A stretch of 64,000 bases of DNA. It comes from Micromonosporaceae bacterium. Lineage in GTDB: Bacteria > Actinomycetota > Actinomycetes > Mycobacteriales > Micromonosporaceae. A model generated the notes under the pieces. That model had not been told where the DNA came from, made no database searches, and was given only the letters and a program-made list of their open reading frames with translations. Below are positions 18,569 through 27,274 of the stretch, one piece after another. Made by a program: the position numbers and the translations under genes. Location: the NCBI GenBank assembly GCA_009377645.1, contig WHTQ01000006.1:1-64000 (forward strand), written 5' to 3'. How positions within the stretch are numbered: the first letter of the stretch is position 1; every line of letters starts with the position of its first letter.

Positions 18569-19132
18569 CTAGCCACCGGTAGCGGAATCCTGGGCGGCGT
18601 GCGACCAGATCATGCAGTCGTGCCAGGTGTCGTCCGCCGGGTCGTCGTGGTGCCAGGACCGGCAGTGGTCGGGTAGGCGCCGCTCGAACCGGAACCCGCC
18701 GCGCTCGGCGACCCGCAGCGACGCCTCGTGTCCGGGCCGGATCTCCAGCCAGATCCGCACCAGCCCGGCCCGGTGCGCCCAGCCGGTGACCGCCCGCACC
18801 CCGCGGGTGGCCAGCCCCTGCCGCCGGTGGTCGGAACGGACCCAGTAGGCCAGCTCGGCGCTGCCCGGCCGGTCGGCCATCAGCCCCAGGGCGGCCAGCA
18901 GCCGCCCGTCCCGGAGCAGGCCGAACGACACCTGGTCCTGGCCGGGAGACCAGGCCGCCAGCGTGGCGGCCGCCTGCTCGGGCGAGTACGGCCCGGCCGG
19001 TCGCGGCCCCCATAGCGCCGGCTCGGACTCCTGCGCCGTGGCCTCCACCACCAGCGGCGCGTCCACGGCGAGCAGCGTCCGCAGCTGGAGGTCGGCCACG
19101 GTCAGGTCCAGCAACGGCAGGTCCAGAGTCAT
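18569..19132 (-). CDS. GNAT-family N-acetyltransferase
   Basis: The 187-residue protein is of the RimJ/RimL type. The acetyl-CoA-binding signature is seen as SDHRRQGLATRGVRAVTGWA, followed by RIWLEIRPGHEASLRVAERGG, the usual motif B. The substrate may be a protein N-terminus, an amino group on an antibiotic or a small amine; sequence does not decide. The start ATG overlaps the stop of the universal stress protein gene by four bases, so the pair is translationally coupled. Confidence 0.88.
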   Translation of the reverse strand: MTLDLPLLDLTVADLQLRTLLAVDAPLVVEATAQESEPALWGPRPAGPYSPEQAAATLAAWSPGQDQVSFGLLRDGRLLAALGLMADRPGSAELAYWVRSDHRRQGLATRGVRAVTGWAHRAGLVRIWLEIRPGHEASLRVAERGGFRFERRLPDHCRSWHHDDPADDTWHDCMIWSHAAQDSATGG

Positions 19133-20031
19133 GCCTGCTCACCGCCGGTGGCGGCCGGCACGATCGCCACTGGGCAGCCGGCGTGGTGCAGCACCGCCTG
19201 GCTGACCGAGCCGAGCAGCAGCCCGGCGAACCCGCCCCGCCCCCGGGCACCGACCACCACCAGCTGGGCGGTGGCGGACGCCTCCACCAGCGCCCGGGCC
19301 GGCCGGCCGTGCCGAGCCTGCTCGTGGACGATCACCCCGGGGAACCGGGCGCGGGCCGGGGCGACCCACCCGGCCAGCCGTCGGGCCTGCTCGGCCAGGA
19401 CGTCGTCGACGTCGTAGATCAGCGGCAGTTCCTGCTCCTGCTCCTGCGGCAGCCGCCCGGACCAGCTGCGCAGCGCGACCAGCTCGGCCCCGCGGGCGGC
19501 GGCCTCGGCGAACCCGAACTCGACCGCCTCCGCCGAGTTGGCCGAGCCGTCCACCCCCACCACCACCGGGCCGCCGGCGTCGGTGGCGTCGGCGGCGCCG
19601 CGGGCGACCAGCACCGGGCCGCGCGCGTGCGCGACCACCTGGATCGCGACCGAGCCGACCAGCAACCCGGCGAACCCGCCCAGCCCGCGGTCGCCGACCA
19701 CCACCAGGGCGGCCCGTTCCGCTTCGGCCAGCAGCACCGGGACCACGTTGCCGGTCACCACCTCGCCGGCCACCGGCAGGTCCGGGTCGACCGCGGCGGC
19801 GTGGGCCAGCGCGCCCGCCAGCACCCGGTCCGCGTCGGCCGCCAGCCCGCCGTCCGCCGGTCCCTCCGGCGAGGGCCCGAGGTGCACCCCGAGCAGCGGC
19901 CACACGAACGCGTGCACCAGCCGCAGCCGGTGGCCGTGCAGCCGGGCCTCCCGCGCGCCGAGCGCGATCGCGGCCCGGCTGGCCTCGGACCCGTCTACGC
20001 CCACCACCACCGTGCCCTGCTGAGTCGCCAT
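19129..20031 (-). CDS. Tandem universal stress protein (UspA family)
   Basis: The 300-residue protein has two Usp domains, about residues 1-145 and 150-300. Each begins with VVVGVDGS and ends with the ATP-binding loop (GLGGFAGLLVGS and GRGGFAGLLLGS), so both halves probably bind ATP. Tandem Usp proteins are widespread in actinobacteria and are associated with hypoxia and stationary phase. The ATG at 20031 follows GGGTGG. The long in-frame upstream extension is antisense to the BNR propeller gene and is rejected. It is coupled to the GNAT gene downstream. Confidence 0.9.
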   Translation of the reverse strand: MATQQGTVVVGVDGSEASRAAIALGAREARLHGHRLRLVHAFVWPLLGVHLGPSPEGPADGGLAADADRVLAGALAHAAAVDPDLPVAGEVVTGNVVPVLLAEAERAALVVVGDRGLGGFAGLLVGSVAIQVVAHARGPVLVARGAADATDAGGPVVVGVDGSANSAEAVEFGFAEAAARGAELVALRSWSGRLPQEQEQELPLIYDVDDVLAEQARRLAGWVAPARARFPGVIVHEQARHGRPARALVEASATAQLVVVGARGRGGFAGLLLGSVSQAVLHHAGCPVAIVPAATGGEQA

Positions 20032-20250
20032 CCACCCAGGATGGCAGAGCCTGCCCCGTCCACGACGATGCCGAGCCGCTCCAGCCCGGCCAGCGCCGCC
20101 GCCGGCCGCCGTGGAAGAAACACCCGCTTGTGCCCGAGTTCGGCCATATTGATCCATGAATCTGCAGTCTTCTAATCTTGCCGCCGCCCAAGTAACGTTG
20201 CTCACATCTGGGCGACGACGGCGCCCCCCCGCCGCGCTGGAGGTTTTGCG

Positions 20251-22548
20251 ATGCGATCCTGGCGATTCTCGCTCCTGACGGTCGGTCTTCTCGCGGCGGT
20301 GCTGGTCGCGATGTCGGTGGTGGTGTTCCGGGATGCCGGCTCCACCGCTCGAATGTTCGGCGCGACCCGGCAGCCGAACCCGGCCGCGCCGGCCGAGTGG
20401 ATGTGGCTGCAGCGGGCCAATCCGGACGGGTCGATCCCGGCGGATGCCTACCTGGACGCGGTGGCCCGGACCCGGCAGCTCGGCTCCGACACCCGGGCGC
20501 GGATGCCGCGGCTGGCCGAGATCGAGTGGGAGCTGCTCGGCCCGGCCAACATCGGCGGCCGCCTGATCGACGTCGTGATCGACCCGAACACCCCGGACGT
20601 GGTCTACGTAGCGGCCGGCACCGGCGGAGTGTGGAAGAGCACCGACGGCGGCAGCACGCTGGTCAGCGCCTGGGCCGACGACCTGCCGCAGTCGATGGGC
20701 GCGCTGGCGATCGCCCCGGACGGGACGCTCTACGCCGGCACCGGCGAGCCCGACCACGGCGGCGGCGGTTCCTACTACGGCAGCGGGCTGTACCGGTCGA
20801 TCGACGGCGGGGACAGCTGGCAGAGCCTGGGCCTGGAGGAGACCGGGGCGATCGGGCGGATCCGGATCGACCCGTCCGACCCGCAACGGATCTTCGCGGC
20901 GGCGCAGGGCCGGCTGTTCGACACCGGCGGCGACCGCGGGCTGTACCTGTCCGAGGACGGCGGCGACAGCTGGCGACAGGTGCTGGACGGGCTCAACGAC
21001 TCCACCGGCGCGATCGACGTCGCCGTCAACCCGGGTAACCCAGACATCGTCCTGGCGGCGATGTGGGACAAGCTCCGCTTCCCGGACGGCCGGGAGTACG
21101 GCGGGCCGGGCTCGGGCGCGCACCTGTCCACCGACGGTGGCGAGACCTGGACCCGGATCGGCGACCCGCTGCCGACCCCGGACAGCGAGCCGGGCCGGAT
21201 CGGGGTGGCGTGGTCGGACAGCGACCCGGACCGCGGTTACATCATCACCAACGACCGGATCGGCAACCTGACCGGCTTCTTCGTCACCGACGACGCCGGC
21301 ACGACCTGGACCCGGCCGATGACCGGCGAACCGGCGCTGGACGCCGCCGACGGCGGGTTCGCCTGGTGGTTCGGGCGGCTGTGGGTCGACCCGGCCGACG
21401 CCGACCACCTGCTCTCGGCCGGGGTGCCGATGATGGAGTCCTTCGACGGCGGGCTGAGCTGGACCCGTGGCCGGGGCATCCACGTCGACCAGCACGCGGT
21501 CGCGTGGGACCCGCACCACGAGAACCGGGTCTACGTGGGCAACGACGGCGGGCTCTACTGGTCGGACCAGAACGCCAACGTGGTCGGGCCGTGGACCGCC
21601 GCGCAGGTCCAGCCGTACATGCAGTTCTACGCGATGGACGCGTCCGCCCAGGACGTCACCCGGGTCTCCGGCGGCACCCAGGACAACGGGTCGCTGCGGT
21701 CCTGGAACGGCCCCTCGTTCAACAACTACCTCGGCGGCGACGGGATGATGAACCGGATCAACCCGGTCGACGTCAACAACGTCTTCGCCTGCTTCCAGTT
21801 CGGTGGGTGCGCCCGCTCCGACAACGGCGGGGACAACATGACCTCGATCGGGGCCCGGCTGGCCGGCACCCGGTTCAACTGGGTGTCGCCGCTGGAGATC
21901 GCGCCGGGGGCACCGGACACGGTCTACTTCGGGTCGAACCTACTCAACCGCTCCGACGACCGGGGAGTGACTTGGCGGGTGGTCAGCCCGGACCTGACCA
22001 ACGGGCCGACCCCGCGCAACCAGACCTCGTTCGCGACCATCACCGCGATCGGCATCGCGCCGACCAATGAGGACGTGGTCTACGTCGGGACCGACGATGG
22101 GCTGCTGTGGGTGACCGGCGACGGCGGCGGCGACTGGACCCAGCTGACCGACCCGGACCTGCCGGACCGGTGGGTCACCCGGGTCACCGTCGACCCCGTC
22201 GACCCGGACATCGCCTGGGTCACGTACTCGGGCTTCCGGAGCGAGAGCGAGACCCAGCCGCACCTGCTGATGACCACCGACGGCGGGGCGAGCTGGGACG
22301 ACATCTCCGGCAACCTGCCGCAGGCGCCGGTCAACGACGTGGTCCGGCACCCGGAGCACCGGCGGTGGCTGTACGTCGCCACCGACACCGGGGTGTTCTA
22401 CACCCCGAACCTGGGCCGGATCTGGCTGAAGGTCGGCGCCAGCTTCCCGCTGGTCCCGGTCACCGACATCCACTTCCACGCCGGTACGGACACCCTGTTC
22501 GCGGCCACCTTCGGGCGCAGCATCTTCCAGGCCACCGTGCCGGGGTGA
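20251..22548 (+). CDS. Secreted Asp-box/BNR beta-propeller protein
   Basis: The 765-residue protein has an N-terminal hydrophobic segment (FSLLTVGLLAAVLVAMSVVV) acting as signal or anchor. Many Asp-box/BNR repeats follow (WKSTDGGST, YRSIDGGDSWQSLG, YLSEDGGDSWRQV, LMTTDGGASWDDI), as in VPS10/sortilin- and sialidase-like propellers. No sialidase catalytic Arg triad or Tyr-Glu pair is evident, so 'glycosidase' would be an over-call. It probably acts outside the cytoplasmic membrane in binding or photosystem-assembly-like scaffolding; substrate unknown. The ATG has TGGAGG 8 bases upstream. Confidence 0.8.
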   Translation: MRSWRFSLLTVGLLAAVLVAMSVVVFRDAGSTARMFGATRQPNPAAPAEWMWLQRANPDGSIPADAYLDAVARTRQLGSDTRARMPRLAEIEWELLGPANIGGRLIDVVIDPNTPDVVYVAAGTGGVWKSTDGGSTLVSAWADDLPQSMGALAIAPDGTLYAGTGEPDHGGGGSYYGSGLYRSIDGGDSWQSLGLEETGAIGRIRIDPSDPQRIFAAAQGRLFDTGGDRGLYLSEDGGDSWRQVLDGLNDSTGAIDVAVNPGNPDIVLAAMWDKLRFPDGREYGGPGSGAHLSTDGGETWTRIGDPLPTPDSEPGRIGVAWSDSDPDRGYIITNDRIGNLTGFFVTDDAGTTWTRPMTGEPALDAADGGFAWWFGRLWVDPADADHLLSAGVPMMESFDGGLSWTRGRGIHVDQHAVAWDPHHENRVYVGNDGGLYWSDQNANVVGPWTAAQVQPYMQFYAMDASAQDVTRVSGGTQDNGSLRSWNGPSFNNYLGGDGMMNRINPVDVNNVFACFQFGGCARSDNGGDNMTSIGARLAGTRFNWVSPLEIAPGAPDTVYFGSNLLNRSDDRGVTWRVVSPDLTNGPTPRNQTSFATITAIGIAPTNEDVVYVGTDDGLLWVTGDGGGDWTQLTDPDLPDRWVTRVTVDPVDPDIAWVTYSGFRSESETQPHLLMTTDGGASWDDISGNLPQAPVNDVVRHPEHRRWLYVATDTGVFYTPNLGRIWLKVGASFPLVPVTDIHFHAGTDTLFAATFGRSIFQATVPG

Positions 22549-22612
22549 CCGGGCCGGCCGGTCCGGCTCGCGGAGCGGGAACCGTGCCCGGGCCGGTCTC
22601 GACTATCCCTAC

Positions 22613-23014
22613 ATGGGGGCTACCAGAGGGTTCCGGCCGGTGCTGGCTGGGCTGGCGATGGCGATGGCGGTGGTGGCCGCGCTGGCCGGGTGCGGCGGCG
22701 GTGGTGGCGGAGCGAACCCGCCCGACCGGGAGGTTTCCCGGTCCACCGCGCCGGCCGAGCGGTTCGAGTTCGAGATCGCCGATGGCCGGGCCAGTCCGCC
22801 GCTGGACCGGGCTACGGTGGCCCGGGGGAGCACGGTGCAGATCGTGGTGACCAGCGACCAGCCGGATGAGCTGCACCTGCACGGCTACGACCTGACCGTC
22901 CGGGTCGGCCCGGGCGAGCCTGGGTCGGTGGAGTTCACTGCCGACCAGACCGGGCTGTTCGAGCTGGAGGTCCACGACGCGGGCCTGGTGCTGCTCCAGC
23001 TGATTGTCGAGTAG
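22613..23014 (+). CDS. Cupredoxin-like lipoprotein
   Basis: The 133-residue protein has a lipoprotein signal ending LAGCGGGGGG, a short linker and a cupredoxin-like beta-sandwich (STVQIVVTSDQPDELHLHGYD ... FTADQTGLFELEVHD). One or two His (HLHGYD, EVHDAG) could be metal ligands, but the Cys of type 1 copper sites is absent. A TATCCC hexamer ends 4 bases before the ATG and no Shine-Dalgarno is visible, so a leaderless transcript is possible. Its 3' end overlaps the convergent DUF3159 gene by 80 bases. Confidence 0.78.
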   Translation: MGATRGFRPVLAGLAMAMAVVAALAGCGGGGGGANPPDREVSRSTAPAERFEFEIADGRASPPLDRATVARGSTVQIVVTSDQPDELHLHGYDLTVRVGPGEPGSVEFTADQTGLFELEVHDAGLVLLQLIVE

Positions 23015-23693
23015 CCGTCCCCGGCGGTGCGGGCGGCGGTCCGGCCGGGACCGGGTGGCGCAGGCCCGGATGGTCCGGCGGCAGGGCGCGGCGCACCACC
23101 CACCACGACACCGCCAGGCAGGCGGCGACCAGTGGCCAGGTCAGCGCCACTCGAGCCGCGCCCAGCGCCAGTACCTGGTCGGCCAGCCACAACGGGGTGA
23201 GCACCGCCACCCGGAGCAGGTACTGCGCCACCCACACCCAGCTGCCGCGGAGGTAGGCGCGCAGCAGGGCCGGGTCCCGCCGCCACCGCGCCTTCTGACC
23301 GAGCACCGCACCGACCACCACCCCCAGCAGTGGCCACCGGACGGTGATGCTGACCAGCCAGGCCAGCGCGCTGGCGGCGTTGCCGGCCAGCTGCACCAGG
23401 AAGAAGTCGACCGCCCGGCCGGTGCGCAGCGTGATCAGCGCGGACAGGGCGACCAGCAGCAGGCCGACCAGCGCCGCGCGCGGGCGAGCCCCCCGCAGCA
23501 GCCGCCAGCCCGCGAGCGCGACCGCGGCCGCACCCGCCGCGACCACCCCGACCAGCACCGACTGGCCGGCGGCCAGCCAGCCGCCGACAAACGCCACCGG
23601 CGGCACCGTCGCGTCCAGCGCGCCGACGCGTCCACCGAGCAGGCTCGCCAGCGACTCCGGCGCCGCCCGGTGCTCACTGGCCCGCGCGTCCAC
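22935..23693 (-). CDS. DUF3159 membrane protein
   Basis: The 252-residue protein has about five or six membrane helices. It shows the DUF3159 layout: a glycine-bounded first helix after SLASLLGGRVGALDATVPP, a central NAASALAWLVSITVRWPLLG and a C-terminal Pro/Arg-rich cytoplasmic tail. The biochemical function is unknown. The GTG start has AGAGGAG upstream. A sequence resembling an IdeR/DmdR iron box lies about 21 bases ahead of the start, suggesting iron control (inference). Confidence 0.85.
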   Translation of the reverse strand: MDARASEHRAAPESLASLLGGRVGALDATVPPVAFVGGWLAAGQSVLVGVVAAGAAAVALAGWRLLRGARPRAALVGLLLVALSALITLRTGRAVDFFLVQLAGNAASALAWLVSITVRWPLLGVVVGAVLGQKARWRRDPALLRAYLRGSWVWVAQYLLRVAVLTPLWLADQVLALGAARVALTWPLVAACLAVSWWVVRRALPPDHPGLRHPVPAGPPPAPPGTATRQSAGAAPGPRRGPPARTARSGRQ

Positions 23694-23713
23694 CCCGCTC
23701 CTCTCGTAGCTGG

Positions 23714-23732
23714 TAAGGCAAGCCTAACCTGG
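23714..23732 (-). promoter_or_regulatory. IdeR/DmdR-like iron box upstream of DUF3159
   Basis: The minus strand reads CCAGGTTAGGCTTGCCTTA, matching 16 of 19 positions of the actinobacterial DtxR/IdeR consensus TWAGGTWAGSCTWACCTWA. It is centred about 30 bases before the DUF3159 GTG, where repressor binding would block initiation. No divergent gene is convincing on the other side. Confidence 0.55.
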
Positions 23733-23948
23733 TGGTCGGGGTGGCCGGTCCGGTCGGGCGACCGGGCGAGCCGCCCTACCCTGGTCCGCGTGACCTCCCG
23801 GCCGGCGGCTGGGCGGCAGGGCTGCTGCCCCGCCACGCCGGCCGGGGCTGGTGGGTGGTCTCGCCGGGCGCTACCACTCTGCTCCGGATACGACAGCGGC
23901 CGGCCGGCTGCTCCATCTGCGCTAGCAGAGCGGCAGCGTCGCGAGAGG
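23733..23948. other. Short gap with no convincing gene
   Basis: Between the iron-box-like site and the Pr6Pr gene the sequence is extremely GC-rich with only Arg/Pro/Ala-type frames on both strands. A plus-strand frame from 23732 gives a 156-residue ORF without recognisable domains, and it continues antisense into the Pr6Pr gene. I see no gene to support here. Confidence 0.5.
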
Positions 23949-24560
23949 TCACCCGCCGCCCCGGGGCGGTCCGCCGGCCGGCTGGGAGCGGTGCGCGGCC
24001 AGCCGGTTACCGGCCCAGACGACCAGCGCGGCCAGGCCCGCCATCCCGGCCGCGACCAGCACGCAGGTCAGCGCTACCCCTGGGTACCCGTCCGGGCGAG
24101 GGTCGAGGAACGGGTACGGATACCAATCCACGATCGGTCCACGCAGGAGGGTGTACCCGGTCCAGACCAGCGGCGGCACCAGGGCGGCGGCCGCGTCGGT
24201 GACCCGCAGCCGGTGGCGGGGCGGGTCGAGCAGCCAGTCCAGCACCACCAGCACCGGGGCGACCCGGTGCAGCACCGTGTCCACCCACGGCACGGTCAGC
24301 TGCAGCTCGACCGGCAGGTCGGCGAGCAGGGTCGCGAACACCAGTCCGGTGCTCGCCAGGTAGAGGACCGAGGCGGCGCGCAGCCGGTCCAGCCAGGCCG
24401 GCCGGGACCCGGGACGCGCGGCCAGGATGAGCGCGGCGGCGGCGACCAGGTTGCTGAGGATGGTGAAGAAGCTGAGGAAGTTGACCAGGCTGAACCCGGG
24501 CCGGTCCCGCAGCCCGGTCACGAGCTGGTAGCCGATGGCGGCCAGCACCAGCGCCGCCAC
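23949..24560 (-). CDS. Pr6Pr-family integral membrane protein
   Basis: The protein is about 203 residues with six hydrophobic helices and the family hallmarks FLSFFTILSNLVAAA, VDTVLHRVAPVLVVLDWLL and YPYPFLDP. The Pr6Pr family is named for its predicted six-pass membrane topology; its function is not known. The start is uncertain. GTG 24560 begins at the first helix but lacks a good ribosome site, and longer in-frame starts would overlap the DUF2630 gene. It follows that gene on the same strand by 29 bases, so co-expression is likely. Confidence 0.78.
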   Translation of the reverse strand: MAALVLAAIGYQLVTGLRDRPGFSLVNFLSFFTILSNLVAAAALILAARPGSRPAWLDRLRAASVLYLASTGLVFATLLADLPVELQLTVPWVDTVLHRVAPVLVVLDWLLDPPRHRLRVTDAAAALVPPLVWTGYTLLRGPIVDWYPYPFLDPRPDGYPGVALTCVLVAAGMAGLAALVVWAGNRLAAHRSQPAGGPPRGGG

Positions 24561-24589
24561 CGCCAGCCGCGCGGCCGATCGCAGCCGGG

Positions 24590-24835
24590 CTACTGGAGGT
24601 ACCCTTCTACCTCGCTGACCGGCCGGGTCGCGACCGCGTTCGGGTCCTGGCCCTCGCGCAGTGCCGCGCGTCGCCGGCGCAGCAGGTCCCAGCACTGGTC
24701 GAGCGACTCCTCCAGGCTGCGCAGCCGGGCGTGCTCCTCGTCGGTGGAGATCTCACCGGAGGCCAGCTGGCGGCGCAGCCGGTGCTCCTCCTCGACCAGG
24801 TCGTTGATGCGGCCCAGCACGGACTCGTCAGTCAT
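24590..24835 (-). CDS. DUF2630 small coiled-coil protein
   Basis: The 81-residue highly charged helical protein fits the DUF2630 pattern: TDESVLGRINDLVEEEHRLR, LRSLEESLDQCWDLLRRRRA and a C-terminal NAVATRPVSEVEGYLQ. Function unknown. It probably forms a helical hairpin. ATG 24835 is preferred over GTG 24841 because it gives the usual TDE start. It is probably co-transcribed with the Pr6Pr gene. Confidence 0.88.
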   Translation of the reverse strand: MTDESVLGRINDLVEEEHRLRRQLASGEISTDEEHARLRSLEESLDQCWDLLRRRRAALREGQDPNAVATRPVSEVEGYLQ

Positions 24836-24936
24836 GCCCACCAGCGTCGCACATGGCCGGCCGGCGGGGCCGGGGTTGCCGATGCCCGGGGCCGGCGGGG
24901 TTAGGCTGTCGACCGGCCGGCGAAGGGAGTGGTGCG

Positions 24937-26037
24937 GTGTCGGGCAGCTCCGGGCGGGTGCTGGTGTTCGGGTTGGGCGGCACGATCGCGATGGCGGCGA
25001 CGGGGTCCGGCGGGGCGGTGCCGGAGTTCTCGCCGGCGCAGCTGCTGGCCGCGGTGCCGGGGCTGGCCGCCACCGGCGTCGAGGTGCGGGCCGAGGAGCT
25101 GCGCCGGGTGCCGGGCGGGTCGGTCCGGCTGACCGACCTGTACGCGCTGGCCGGGGTGGTCCGGGAGCGGCTGGCCGCCGGGTTCGGCGCGGCGGTGGTC
25201 ACGCAGGGCACCGACACGATCGAGGAGAGCGCCTACCTGCTCGACCTGTTGCACGCGGATCGGGCGCCGGTGGTGGTGACCGGCGCGATGCGCAACCCGT
25301 CGCTGGCCGGCGCCGACGGGCCGGCGAACCTGCTGGCGGCGGTCCAGGTCGCGGCCGCACCGGAGGCACGCGGGCAGGGTGTGCTGGTGGTGTTCAACGA
25401 CGAGATCCACGCCGCCCGGCGGGTCCGCAAGACCCACGCCACCAACCCGGCCACCTTCGGCTCACCGGACGGCGGCCCGCTCGGGTTCGTGGTCGAGGGC
25501 CGGCCACAGCTGGTCAACCGGCTGCCCGGTCGCACCGTGATCCCGGCGGCCGCGGTCGCGGCCGGCGACGGGCCAGCCGGTGCGAGGCCGGTACGGGTGG
25601 CGCTGGTGACCGTGACGCTGGGCGATGACGGGGGCCTGCTGGCCGGGCTGGCCGACCGGGCCGACGGGCTGGTGGTGGCCGCGTTCGGAGCTGGGCACGT
25701 GCCGGAGTGGCTGGTCGAGCCGCTGGCCGGGCTGGCCGACCGGATCCCGGTGGTGCTGGCCTCCCGGACCGGTGCCGGACCGGTGCTGGCCGCCACCTAC
25801 GGCTTCCCGGGCTCGGAGCGCGACCTGCTGTCCCGGGGACTGGTCCGGGCCGGGTTCCTCGGCCCGGAGAAGGCCCGGATCCTGCTGCACGCGCTGCTGT
25901 CGGCCGGTGCCGACCGGGCGACCATCACCGCCGCGTTCGGGGCCGCCGGTGGCCACGCGCCGGCCAGCACCTGGCCGTGGCCGACCGGTTTCGCCGGTGG
26001 TGAGGTCGGCTCCGGCTACGCCGGGTCGATCCGGTAG
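24937..26037 (+). CDS. L-asparaginase
   Basis: The 366-residue protein has the two asparaginase Thr motifs: GLGGTIAMAATG near the N-terminus, and VTQGTDTIEESAYLLD with the Thr-Asp pair. GAMRNPSLAGADGPANLL and the Lys in RVRKTHATNPATF complete the active-site region. It hydrolyses L-asparagine to aspartate and ammonia. No signal peptide is seen, so it is cytoplasmic (type I-like). GTG 24937 follows AGGGAG at a good distance. The 3' end overlaps the convergent sugar dehydrogenase gene by 22 bases. Confidence 0.9.
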   Translation: MSGSSGRVLVFGLGGTIAMAATGSGGAVPEFSPAQLLAAVPGLAATGVEVRAEELRRVPGGSVRLTDLYALAGVVRERLAAGFGAAVVTQGTDTIEESAYLLDLLHADRAPVVVTGAMRNPSLAGADGPANLLAAVQVAAAPEARGQGVLVVFNDEIHAARRVRKTHATNPATFGSPDGGPLGFVVEGRPQLVNRLPGRTVIPAAAVAAGDGPAGARPVRVALVTVTLGDDGGLLAGLADRADGLVVAAFGAGHVPEWLVEPLAGLADRIPVVLASRTGAGPVLAATYGFPGSERDLLSRGLVRAGFLGPEKARILLHALLSAGADRATITAAFGAAGGHAPASTWPWPTGFAGGEVGSGYAGSIR

Positions 26038-27200
26038 ATCGGGCCGGCCAGGTCGAGCACGTAGAGCTCCCGGTCGGGTCCCTGCGCGAACCCAACCACC
26101 GACCCGCCGTTCACGCCGAGGTTGGTCTCGCCGGTCACCTCGCCGTCGCGCACCTCCAGTGCCTGGATGTTGCCCTCGCAGAAGTCGCTGAACAGGTAGT
26201 TCCCGGCCAGCCCCGGGATCGCCTCACCGCGGTAGACGTAGCCGCCGGTGACCGAGCAGCGGCCGGGCTCGTTGTCGTACTCGAACACCGGCGGGACATG
26301 GTTGTCCGGCTCGTCGCCGGAGAACGGCTGGGTCCCCTCCATCCTGGACCAGCCGTAGTTTGCGCCGGCCCCGGTCCCGGCGGCCGCCAGGTCGATCTCC
26401 TCGCGGGCGGACTGCCCGACGTCGGCGATCCACAGGTCGCCGGTGCCGGCGTCGAACGAGAACCGCCACGGGTTGCGCAGCCCGTAGGCCCAGATCTCGG
26501 CCCGGGCACCGGGCTGGCCGACGAACGGGTTGTCCGGCGGGACCGCGTACCCGCCGTTCTGGTTGCCGGTGGGGTCGATCCGTAGCAGCGTGCCCAACAG
26601 GCTGCCCAGGTCCTGCCCGGAGCCGAGCGGGTCGCCGCCGCTGCCGCCGTCGCCGAGTCCGATGTAGAGCATCCCGTCCGGGCCGAACACCAGGTCGCCG
26701 CCGTTGTGGTTGGCGAACGGCTGCTCCTGAGTGAGCAGGGTGCGGCGGGTCTGCGGCTGCGGCTGCCCGCCGGCCACCGCCAGCTCGTCGATCGTGGTGT
26801 GTCCATTCCGGTCGGTGAAGGAGAGGTAGAGGTGGGCGAAGTCCTCGTCGAAGGCGATCCCGAGCAGGCCGCGCTCGCCGTCGGTGGTGGTCTCGCCGGT
26901 GATGTCCAGCACCGGTGCGCCCAGCCCCTCCTGGTCGAGCACGCGGACCCGGCCGGGCCGCTCGGCGATCCAGACCGTCCCGTCGGGTCCCGCGACCCCG
27001 GCCGACGGTGCCTGCGCGGTGGCGACCTCGGTCAGCCGCACCCGCCGGTCCGGCGCCGGGGTCGGCACCGGGGCCGTGGCCCCGTCCAGGTCACTGTCCC
27101 CGTCCCCGGCCGGCGGCTGCGAGCAGCCGGCCGTCACCACCCCGATCACCCCGGCCAGGCACAGAGTGCCGGCCATCACCCGGACCGCGGTACGCCGCAT
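26016..27200 (-). CDS. PQQ-dependent sugar dehydrogenase-like lipoprotein
   Basis: The 394-residue protein has a lipoprotein signal peptide (lipobox VTAGC) and a six-bladed propeller of the soluble glucose/sorbosone dehydrogenase (Gdh) family. Visible motifs are DGERGLLGIAFD, NHNGGDLVFGPDGMLYIG, YGLRNPWRFSFD and CSVTGGYVYRG. These enzymes oxidise sugars using PQQ and pass electrons to a carrier; the actual sugar is unknown. ATG 27200 begins just before the signal peptide; no clear Shine-Dalgarno is seen. No PQQ synthesis genes are in the window. Confidence 0.88.
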   Translation of the reverse strand: MRRTAVRVMAGTLCLAGVIGVVTAGCSQPPAGDGDSDLDGATAPVPTPAPDRRVRLTEVATAQAPSAGVAGPDGTVWIAERPGRVRVLDQEGLGAPVLDITGETTTDGERGLLGIAFDEDFAHLYLSFTDRNGHTTIDELAVAGGQPQPQTRRTLLTQEQPFANHNGGDLVFGPDGMLYIGLGDGGSGGDPLGSGQDLGSLLGTLLRIDPTGNQNGGYAVPPDNPFVGQPGARAEIWAYGLRNPWRFSFDAGTGDLWIADVGQSAREEIDLAAAGTGAGANYGWSRMEGTQPFSGDEPDNHVPPVFEYDNEPGRCSVTGGYVYRGEAIPGLAGNYLFSDFCEGNIQALEVRDGEVTGETNLGVNGGSVVGFAQGPDRELYVLDLAGPIYRIDPA

Positions 27201-27274
27201 CCGTGCATCGTCGCATCCCCGGGTCCGGTCGTGCCGCCTGACACCGGACGGCCCGGTCACCTATCGTGGGACGT

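Noticed and set aside
20251-22548. Calling the BNR propeller a sialidase
   Set aside because: Asp-boxes are present but the catalytic Arg triad and Tyr/Glu are not identifiable.
23004-25628. An 874-codon plus-strand ORF
   Set aside because: It runs antisense through DUF3159, Pr6Pr and DUF2630 genes and overlaps asparaginase in another frame; no domain is visible.
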